From Cylindrotheca closterium (Eukaryota; Bacillariophyta; Bacillariophyceae; Bacillariales; Bacillariaceae): a stretch of 10,696 nucleotides of DNA. Numbering within the stretch: position 1 is the first letter of the stretch; every line of letters starts with the position of its first letter. A program made the translations under genes and the position numbers. Location: contig CAKOGP040002037.1 of NCBI GenBank assembly GCA_933822405.4, positions 1 to 10,696 of the forward strand. Direction: 5' to 3'. Below the pieces are notes generated by a model. It did not search any database. It had not been told where the DNA came from and was given only the letters and a program-made list of their open reading frames with translations. Shown piece after piece: positions 1-7,971 of this stretch.

Positions 1-2
1 CT

Positions 3-413
3 CCAAACTTTCAAGTCGCTGTTGAAGAAATCAAGCGAGCTCTTGCTGCTTGCAATCATGCAATGAGATGTGCTGTATCGACAGCATTGATGAACAATAC
101 TCCTGGTGAGACTGTGTTTCATCGTGACATGCTACTAAACATTCCTGTGATTGTCGATCTACTTTCTATGCAGCAAAAGAGACAGTACAAGATCAATGAA
201 AACTTGAGGAGGCAGAATGCAAAGCAAAAAGAATTTGATTACAGAATTGGTAGAGAAGTTTTGATCAAGAATACTGATGGAAGGAAGTTGGATCCGAAGT
301 ACAGAGGTCTGTATCCTATTACAAATGTTTACACTAATGGCACAGTGGAAATTCAGCGCACAGATGCGATCCGTGAGAGGATCAACATCAGACGGCTTGT
401 GCCGTTCCGTTGA
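3..413 (+). CDS. Ty3/gypsy integrase C-terminal part (partial pol)
   Basis: This open frame enters from the left edge at position 3 and ends at a TGA (411-413), giving 136 residues of the end of a pol polyprotein. Integrase joins element DNA to the host chromosome. The first part fits the end of the integrase core and the linker common in gypsy elements (TPGETVFHRDM, then NIPVIVDL). A basic helical stretch rich in Arg, Lys and Gln follows. The end resembles the GPY/F module: a Lys/Arg-rich approach, YRGLYPI, a turn with NGTVEI, and a final RRLVPFR. The proline of the usual GPY triplet is leucine here. The core catalytic D,D,E residues lie upstream of the window. Family placement rests on motif style, not on a search. 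Confidence 0.8.
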   Translation, partial: PNFQVAVEEIKRALAACNHAMRCAVSTALMNNTPGETVFHRDMLLNIPVIVDLLSMQQKRQYKINENLRRQNAKQKEFDYRIGREVLIKNTDGRKLDPKYRGLYPITNVYTNGTVEIQRTDAIRERINIRRLVPFR

Positions 414-542
414 GTCTAATGGACGATATGCTTGCATTGACCATTGCGTCAAGAACCACCTCTGAAGTTGAATGGAGAATCAAGTGGATGCAAGGACGCC
501 TTATGACTTTTAGTGTATGATCAATCGACTGGCTCTGATCAT

Positions 543-554
543 AGAAGGGAAGAG
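543..554 (+). other. Polypurine tract of the retrotransposon
   Basis: Twelve purines in a row (AGAAGGGAAGAG) sit directly before the TGTAATG that opens the LTR. In LTR retrotransposons this tract primes plus-strand DNA synthesis and lies immediately upstream of the 3' LTR. Its exact contact with a TG start is the main support for the LTR boundary. Confidence 0.8.
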
Positions 555-752
555 TGTAATGACCTTGGAATGACCTTGGAACTAGATTAGACCCTTTGGA
601 GGTACATACATAGCTTTAGGCCTAGTAACTCTCACGTCACTCCTTTCTGTGGCTTTCTGAGAGACTCTATAACTTTTGTTGTGACCCATTCCTATCTCTT
701 CTTCTAGGCTGGTTCTAGATGTACGGTGGGGTTTGGTGTTTGGGTGTCAACA
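555..752 (+). repeat. 3' LTR, 198 bp
   Basis: The segment begins TGT and ends ACA, the short inverted ends expected of an LTR, and follows the polypurine tract without a gap. It opens with an 11-bp unit (AATGACCTTGG) repeated in tandem at 558-568 and 569-579. A TATAA at 668-672 could be the LTR promoter. The length is at the short end for Ty3/gypsy LTRs. The right boundary rests only on the CA end and is less certain than the left one, because the 5' LTR is outside the window. Confidence 0.72.
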
Positions 753-801
753 ATTAAGCTATTTATTTAGTATACATTTTCGTGTAGCTCTGTATCGCAC
801 C

Positions 802-1099
802 ATGTCGCAGTTGACGACATAAATTCATGTTCCTTTTTCCGCCGACTCAATCGACCCAACGTTCGACTTGTCTCCTTTACGGCACGTTACGCACCATTTG
901 CAGACCCTACCCTGTACATTTATAATCTGCAAAGTGGCCCGTCTTCCACTGTATGTCGCAGTTGACGACATAAATTCATGTTCCTTTTTCGGCCGACTCA
1001 ATTGACCATTTGTTCGACTCAGCCGACTTTTGTTTCTTCTTTACGGCACATTATGTCTGTTTCTCCCACCAGTTGCAGACCCTACCCTGTACACTTATA
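802..1099. repeat. Two diverged tandem copies of a ~125-150 bp unit
   Basis: Copy 1 (802-924) and copy 2 (953-1099) lie 151 bp apart. Their first ~40 bases are almost identical, and both end with a shared block reading GCAGACCCTACCCTGTACA followed closely by TTATA. Copy 2 carries extra bases in the middle (around 1020-1045 and 1052-1068), so the copies differ in length. Each copy opens with ATGTCG and, seven bases on, CGACAT, a 6-bp inverted pair. Both carry several CGAC words. The repeat lies 49 bp beyond the LTR and looks non-coding. It could be a local duplication or part of another, non-autonomous element. Confidence 0.8.
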
Positions 1100-1702
1100 T
1101 CGTATTGGATGTATCGTAGTTGGTTTGTAACGGTACGGTAGCCAGGTTAACATCAAACAAATTTATTCTCGAGCGCATATTTACCATCCACGGCTACAGA
1201 TGGTAAAGTTGGATGGGTTGGAACAGGGTTGTCAGTGTAGAAGCGCTTCAACTGCATCTACTTGACTTGGGTGATCATACATGGATATCGATGTTGAGCA
1301 TTGCTTTCAAATGCTACTGTTGAAATGATATGTTGGACTACCGTTTCTTTGTTACCTTTTCAAATAAGAACTCAAGTGTAGATATAATTATAATACCTCT
1401 AACATAGGTAAAATTTAGGAGCGAGCAAAGTTTGAAACAACACAATCATAACAGGTCCTATACGTTGCTCTTGCCTCTAAAATTTTGCGTTCGACCAGGA
1501 AAAAACACCCTGAAAAACTACCTCCCTTTTGATAGAGCGCTTCAATAGATGATGAAGTGCTGTTACCGCAAGATGGCGGTACTTTGTCCTTTGTATCATG
1601 CTCCCAACCTTCTCCGATTGCAATGATTTGAGCCACTGTAAGATGGATAGAGATAGAGTCACAGTAAAATTTCAAACACCACACGATACACCATAAGCCT
1701 TT
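1100..1702. other. Intergenic stretch, 3' flank of the importin-alpha gene
   Basis: No gene is supported here. The segment probably includes the 3' untranslated region of the minus-strand importin-alpha gene. It holds a hairpin-forming inverted repeat (arms TTTACCATC at 1180-1188 and GATGGTAAA at 1199-1207, loop 10) and a 10-bp palindrome GAAGCGCTTC (1240-1249). Minus-strand frames at 1415-1684 are open but have no recognisable family. Confidence 0.5.
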
Positions 1703-4593
1703 TCAATTTGTGGCTTGCTCTCGAAGAATCAGTTTCAACTCTGAATCTTCCAAACTTTCAGCATAATGCTCTCCATAATCCAGTGCGTCCATTAATTTTG
1801 CCAGCGCAATGATACTTCCAGTTTGCTGTAAGTAGAGTACAAAATCGATCGCAGGCTGATGTCCTTGGAGCATCTCGGCATCGCCTGAAGGCTTTGATGT
1901 CAGGCCCGAAGGTTTGGAGCTCGATGCTACTTCGACATTTTCTTCCGCTTGCGTTTCTTGCTCTCGCCCACCATCTTCCTTTTCATCTTGATTTTTTGAT
2001 GTTTCATCTGCTAATGATGCTTCTGTTGAGACTTCAGAGTCTTTCTTGGAACCAGTAGGAAGAACGGCATCTTGTTTCGCTTTCTTTAGCTTCTGTTTCT
2101 CTTTCTTCTTGCGATTCTTCTTCTTTGAGGAAGTTTTTTTGTTTTCGGTTTTCTCCTCTGTCGCAGCCCAAAGCTCTTCCTGGTACGAAAGGTGGTAGAT
2201 CTGGCAATTGCAGTTGCAGCAGACATAGCACTTACACTCTTCGCAGAAGTTCGCATCTGATGGACGGTGTTTTGAGAAAGACAATTTACACAACGCACAA
2301 GATACAAAGTGCTGTTTCCATACGCGATCTGCTCGTTTCGTCACTGCTGAACTGTTGTGACTTTCTCGTGCTTTCTCGATCAACTCAGCACTGACCAAAG
2401 TAGGCGTTCTTGCGGCAACGCGAGTCCCAATTTGTTCTCTACGCACCATTTCTCGGGTCTCCTCCACTTGAAGGACCCTTTCCAGACCCTCCAACGCCAT
2501 CATGACCATACTGGCTTCAGACAAAAGCACGCCCAAAACAGACACGCAACCTTCGTCAACTAAAATTTCTATTTGCGCATCGCTGCCACAGCTTGTTGCA
2601 TTCAAGACGACCCAGCAGGCTTCCGATCGAACCTCTTGGTCTGTGTTCTCACCCTGTACTAGCTCAACTAACGGTTTTATTGCGCCTGACTGAATAACAG
2701 CGTTGATCTGATCGACGGTTCCAGCAGCAATGTTCGACAACGTCCAACAGGCCTCCTTCTGGATTTCTCTATTGCCGTGGGTCACCAAATCTTTCAACCG
2801 CGGGACGGCATTGCATTCTAAAATGACCTCGGTGTAGTCTGTTGTCGTGCTGTGGCTATTATTGTCATCGCCACATTCCGCACAAACGATGTTCCCAATT
2901 GTCCTGAGGGCCGGTTTTGTCACTCTCCAACTCGGATGCAGCAAGAGTTCGACAAGACGAGGCACGAGGCCGCCTTTGGGTGAATTGGAATCCTTGCTCG
3001 TGACCACCTCCGCAATATGCGATGATGGCCCATCGCAAAGATGTGAGAGTGTCCAGCAGGTGTAGCTTAAAACTTCGGAGTCAGCCATGTGCAAAAGGCG
3101 ACGTAGCAGTGGCAGCAGAGAATGGATCTCAATCTCGTCTCGACTACAATAGTCACTGGATTTGTTCCCATTCTTACCTTGACTTGGTTGTTGAAACAAA
3201 CCTTCGACAAGATTCGACATTGTCCAACTTCCAATTCGATGCAATGAGAGGTTTTCTGGGTGTGCTTCGAGACACCGTATCAATTGATTCATTGCCCCAG
3301 CTGCAAGAATGACATCGCGCGCAAACACAGCTTTGTCCCGACCTCCCTCTAGACCAGAAGCTCCTGTATTGCCAGCTGAAGAATTTGAGCCAGCAGAGTC
3401 TCCGACAGCAATGCTACCCAATATCCATAAAGCTTGCTCGTAGACTTCACGATTCGGACTCGAAACGAGAGAAATCAACGTGGGTATGGCATCAGCATGC
3501 CGAAGCAACAAATGTTGCGCCGAGGGAGAAAGATGTTGAGGAAACGACGTCATCGAACCTCCAATTGGACCCGGTACAGGAGTTGGAGGAGGAAGAAAAG
3601 CATTACTTGGAACTGCATGGTGCACGCGTCCCGGAGGTGGAGCCAGAGAAATAAAGTTTATCCCTCCGGTTGGAGGGGTCCAGGCAGAAGCAGGCAGTCG
3701 GTCTGGTGACTCGAACAAGGCTGCAGAAGGCAAAGAGAAGGAGCTCTTGTTTCCTTTACCCTTTTCAAACACGCGACTGTTCTGTATCGTAGATGTTAGA
3801 CTTGCATCAAATGCTGCGATGGCTTCTGGAGAAAGAGTCTGAGAGAAGGAAAGAGGGGGGAAAGGCACACTTTCACCTGGCGTGGGAGCGACTAAAGGTG
3901 GATACGGATATGTTGCTGGTGTACTGTTTTTCTGTCCGGAGTTATTTCCCAGCGAATACAATGAGGATGCCGAGCTTGATGATCCTTTGACAGCTGCCGC
4001 AGCTGCTTGTGCGGCCGCAGCCACTGCACTAGATTGTGCTTGTGTATGCTGATAGTACGACTGCTGGGCGCATAGTTCAGCGATACTGGTTAACGCCAGC
4101 AGTGATTCTACTTGTACGGCTGGTCTGTCATGGAGATTTAGCCAATTCAACAGCAGAGGTATCCAGTTCCTTTCTTGCGCTTTGTTGAGCAGATCTCTGC
4201 TTTGGGGTAGGAGCTGTTATTGCATGAGATGAATTGATGAGAACACAAGATAATATAGTAAGGCTGAGTGGATATCAGTCAAACAAATCAAGTAATCATA
4301 AATCATCGGTATCAATTGTCCCAGAGGCCAACTATCGTACATCTTACCTCTCGAAGCTTTCGAGCTGTCACCAGCTGTAAGTCAGCAATTCCCTCGTCCG
4401 ATAGAGGATTTGATTCCTTCCTTCGATTGATACTTGAATGGTTTGTGCTTTCAAGGTATTCATCAACTTCATTTGCTAAACGTTCAGCTCCTTCTCTTAT
4501 ATCAGCAAGCAAAGAGCTCCCGGAATGGCCGCTTGATGGATCTAGACTGGATTTGAAATTTGCCAGCATGTCTGCTGCCCTTTTTCCTGGCAT
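1703..4593 (-). CDS. Importin-alpha-like armadillo protein with FYVE-like Cys cluster in its tail
   Basis: Importin-alpha carries proteins with a nuclear localisation signal into the nucleus together with importin-beta. Two exons are read: 4593-4348 and 4213-1703, joined over a 134-bp phase-0 intron (donor GTAAGA, acceptor AACAG), giving 918 aa. A TAA lies in frame upstream of ATG 4593, which is the first ATG. Armadillo repeats are clear. The signature helices come in the importin-alpha order: W345 (LGS), W412/N416 (WTMSN), W469/H473, R519/N523 (ALRTIGN), W572/N576 (WTLSN), W616/N620, then LEGLERVLQ. These are the Trp/Asn ladders that hold the signal peptide; two positions vary (Ser and His for Asn). 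Residues ~134-316 are a low-complexity Ala/Ser/Pro insertion between repeats 2 and 3. The N-terminus keeps only traces of an IBB domain (NFK, RRK). After the repeats come a Cys cluster (721-756), a Lys-rich stretch (~770-797), an acidic stretch, and a final helical segment. The family is secure; transport activity is inferred. Confidence 0.88.
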
Positions 4594-5025
4594 GGAGGAT
4601 ATTGATGAGTTTAGAATGGAAATACTTGCAAAGTCCCGTCTCCCTTATGGCCTCAAAATTTGATTGAGCTTGACAGTTGGAACGTGAATGCTTGTCTCTC
4701 CTACGAGTTGTGATTCAATGGATAAGGGAAGATATTCACCAGCTGTTTGTCCAGAACTTCGGCTTGTTGATTCAGGATATTGGTTTGAAATTAAACTTCT
4801 GATTCACTGACCACTTCTGCGCTACACGATCACAAACACTGGTAGATGCACAGCGTGGTCATGAGATTGAATTTGTGTACGTTATGTACGTTAGTCGTAC
4901 GTGTACGCTAAACTTGAAAAATGAAAAATCAAATCGCGACAGAGCAATGCTGAAGATAAGATCGAATCATAACAGCATTTTTTGGAAGATCCTTCTGGAA
5001 TAGCTCTGATTTTCTGTATTGAAAA
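4594..5025. promoter_or_regulatory. Divergent intergenic region between importin-alpha and AP-4 beta genes
   Basis: The two genes point away from each other, so these 432 bp must hold both promoters and both 5' leaders. No convincing TATA box is seen at a useful distance from either start. The clearest motif is a cluster of four GTACG words at 4877-4881, 4886-4890, 4897-4901 and 4903-4907, including the palindrome CGTACG (4896-4901). It may be a binding site for a transcription factor. The role is inferred from position alone. Confidence 0.5.
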
Positions 5026-7821
5026 ATGTCCGTTGTTCCAGCTGGCGTCCACACCGCACAACCTGTGCAGTTTCCGCCACATGCAAATGTGAATGTCTCA
5101 GTTGGCGGTCCACCAGGAGTTGCCCCAGTCCCAGATTCTTATTTCACTGAGTCGAAGAAGGGTGAAGTGAATGAGCTCCGCAACCTTCTTCGAAACTTTG
5201 CAACAGAAAGAGATCCAAAAAGGAAGCGAGATATCATCAAGAAAGTGATTGCGTACATGACATTAGGCATTGATGTATCGAGACTTTTTACTGAAATGAT
5301 GCTTGCAATTGAGACGCGAGATCTTGTTATCAAGAAAATGGTCTACCTCTATCTATGGTGAGCGAATTTACTGTTGTTGTGCTCAGTCTGCCGTGTCTAA
5401 TCTGTCAGAAAGTCTCACCATTACTCTTTTCAGCAACTATGCCTACTCCCACCCGGAGCTAGCTCAGATGTGTACGAACACTTTACAGAAGGATTGTGGC
5501 AATGATGACCCCATGGTGAGGGGCCTTGCACTACGAAGTAAGATTCCAGTTAGCTATCTCTTCTCTGTATCTCTCTGTTTCTGACTCTCATCACTGGCGC
5601 AGGTCTATGTAGTCTTAACTTGCCGCAGATGGTTGAATACATATCTGAACCCCTAAGGAAAGGTACGTTATCAAGAACTTTACTGCTTGATGAATTCAGA
5701 AAGGGGCTATTGATAACATTGCCGATATTCAATAGCATTAAGCGACCACCATGCTTATGTAAGAAAGACAGGAGTCATGGGAATTTTGAAGCTTTATCAC
5801 CTCGACAAGGAATCCTTCGAGCAATGCGGCTTTGTTGACATCCTCTACGATATGTAAGTGCTTGGACACTGTGTAGCACTTGGGTGTCTTTAGTGTTCTA
5901 ATTTATCCATGGCGGTTGAAGGCTAAGAGATGTCGATTCCTCTGTTGTGGCAAATGCCATTATGGTGCTTAATGAAGTGATGTCGAAGACTGAGAATGGC
6001 GGAATGGCTATAAATCGGGCAATCATGCTTCATCTACTGAATCGCATTCACGAGTTCAGCGAATTTGATCTTGTTCAGGTCTTGGAACTAGTCCCACGCT
6101 ATATCCCAGCGAATGCAGACGAAGGTTTCCAAATCATGAACTTGTTAGATCCGGTCCTCAGAACATCCTCTTGCGCCGCTGTGTTGGCGACTGTTCGAGC
6201 CTTCCTCTCCATGGCGGATCAAATAGCTGGATCAACAGAGGACTGTACAGAAATGAAGCAGCAAGTTGTAAGCCGTATAAAGGCGCCCTTGATTACATTG
6301 GTTGCAAGTGGATCATCGGAGGTGCAATATGTGCTTTTGAAGCAGATCGAATCTTTGGTCGAGTTGTGTCCTGGTTCCTTTGACGACGAGTTTCGACAAT
6401 TTTACATCCGATATCATGAACCAACTCACGTCAAATTCCTAAAAATTGAAATTCTTCCGCTACTAGCAAATCTCGACAACGCACCAGACATTGTTAATGA
6501 GCTTGGGGAAATGGTCTTTGACCAAAATACTCGGATTAGTAGGCTGGCAGTTCGAAGCATGGCGAAAATAGCATGTCGTGGTAACGGGGGACCAGGGTGC
6601 GCCGAGTCCATCGCCCAGCGAATGGTTGAATTGCTGGACTCAAACGTAGAGCATGTCCAGTCAGAGGCTGCAACAGCCCTCACTCTGATGCTTCGCAAAC
6701 ACGCGGATTTGAAACCAGTGGCAAGCATGTCTCTCGTTCGAACACTGAAATACGTTCAAGAACCAATTGGGAAAGCCAGCATTATTTACCTCCTCGGCGA
6801 GTGCGGTGACCTGATTCATGAAGCCCCATACGCGTTGGAAAAGCTAATTGATAATTATGATACGATTAAGGATGTCGCAGTGAAGCACCAACTCTTGAAC
6901 GCCTGCTTGAAGCTATTTTTCCTACGCCCACCGGAGATGCAACGAATGTTGGGAAGACTGTTGCACAAGGCTACTGACGACGTCTCATCCCAGGATCTTC
7001 ATGACAGAGCGCTGTTGTATTACCGCTTGCTCCGATCTGGTGCTGATCCCAAGACTATTCTTGCCCCCATTGTGCAAACAAATCATAATCTTGGAGAACG
7101 GGTGTTTACAGAGGACGATGACGCTCAGCTTCGCGCAGAGTTGATGGAGGAATTCAACACTCTCGCAACAATCTATGGAAAGGCATCTGTGAACTTCATT
7201 CGACCAGAGTTTCAAGTTGTTTACAAGAAGATGCCAGCGGAGCACCCACTGCACGAGGGTGGTGATACATTTGGAGCTGGCCATGTCCCAGTTGCGCCAC
7301 AATCGATGCCTCAACCAGTAGTAGCATCCCGCGAACCGGCGGTAGCACCAGTTCCCGAAACATCGGCTCCTGATGGCTTCGTCGCTGATCTTCTAGGATT
7401 TGGTGCGCCTTCTGTTCCTCCAGTGCAGGCATCCCCGCCTACCGCGTTTTCGCTCGCCTCGGGAGTGACAATGACCGGGGATGAATACCAATCGAAATGG
7501 GCTGGTATTAGTGATGCTGATGCCATTGTTTCCGCTGTCTCTCTTAGCAGCGTCCCCGCAACGACAGGTGAAGTGGAATCCAAGCTTGCAGGCTATTCAG
7601 TAGTCACTATGGCTAGTGGTGAACTGCCAACTGAGTTCAAGTTCTTCTTGTATGCAAAGGAAGCAATTACGGGCAATATGTTTCTCATCCAGTCTAATAT
7701 TGGCAAAGCTGGAGAAGCCTTGATGATCATAACTGTGAAGGTCAGTTCGGAAGCAGGCAGCGCCAACCAACAGCAACAAGTGGATCATTTGATCCAAGAA
7801 ATTCAGAAAGCTCTTGGATAG
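5026..7821 (+). CDS. AP4B1: AP-4 adaptor complex subunit beta
   Basis: AP-4 is a heterotetramer that sorts membrane cargo at the trans-Golgi network; beta is one of its two large subunits. Five exons are read: 5026-5357, 5434-5537, 5603-5662, 5736-5853 and 5922-7821, with GT-AG introns of 76, 65, 73 and 68 bp. They join into 837 aa, close to remembered plant AP-4 beta lengths. An in-frame TGA at 5020-5022 precedes ATG 5026. Residues ~40-580 form the adaptin alpha-solenoid trunk. AP-4 rather than AP-1/2 is favoured by MVRGLALRS followed by CSL, and by RPPEMQRMLGRLL followed by DRALLYYRLL. A Pro/Ala-rich hinge (~640-718) follows, with DLLGFG at 694-699. The end (~721-837) matches the single platform subdomain of the beta appendage, which binds tepsin in animal AP-4. 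All introns lie in the first quarter of the gene. Partners AP-4 epsilon, mu and sigma are not in this window. Confidence 0.92.
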
Positions 7822-7971
7822 GTGACGTCCTATAAGCAAGCTTTGAGTACCCTTTAGTATCGAGACATGATTTTCATTGTAACGCTCCTTCGCAGTGAAT
7901 GAAATGTGTTTCGAGAAGCATAGAATGACTATGTTCCTTCTCAAAGTAGAAAACTGTAAAAAGTAAGCTTC

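Larger units (their letters stand above)
1..752 (+). mobile_element. 3' end of a Ty3/gypsy LTR retrotransposon
   Basis: Four parts lie in the order expected for the 3' end of a Ty3/gypsy element: the end of the integrase reading frame (3-413), a 129-bp spacer, a purine-only tract (543-554), and directly after it a sequence that starts TGT and ends ACA (555-752), read as the 3' LTR. Integrase as the last pol domain is the gypsy order; in copia elements reverse transcriptase comes last. The element runs off the left edge, so gag, protease, reverse transcriptase, RNase H and the 5' LTR are not seen. The visible pol end has no stop or frameshift, so the insertion may be fairly young. The bases after the LTR (ATTAA, 753-757) would be one copy of the target-site duplication if the boundary is right. 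Confidence 0.82.

Noticed and set aside
159..465. Other frames across the integrase end
   Set aside because: They overlap the integrase frame, which has clear family motifs; these frames do not.
1201..1350. Possible tRNA in the intergenic stretch
   Set aside because: No T-loop pattern or acceptor pairing could be found.
1415..1684. Open minus-strand frame after the importin-alpha stop, with a pyrimidine-rich CTTACAG before part of it that looks like a splice acceptor
   Set aside because: No convincing donor lies before the importin-alpha stop, the translated frame matches no family I know, and the gene already has a natural end. More likely 3' UTR.
3385..3709. Plus-strand frames across the importin-alpha gene
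   Set aside because: They are antisense to a clear armadillo coding frame and show no family features.
5026..7821. AP-1/AP-2 beta as the identity
   Set aside because: MVRGLALRS and the MLGRLL ... YYRLL region fit AP-4 beta better, and the C-terminus has a single appendage subdomain, where AP-1/2 beta has two.
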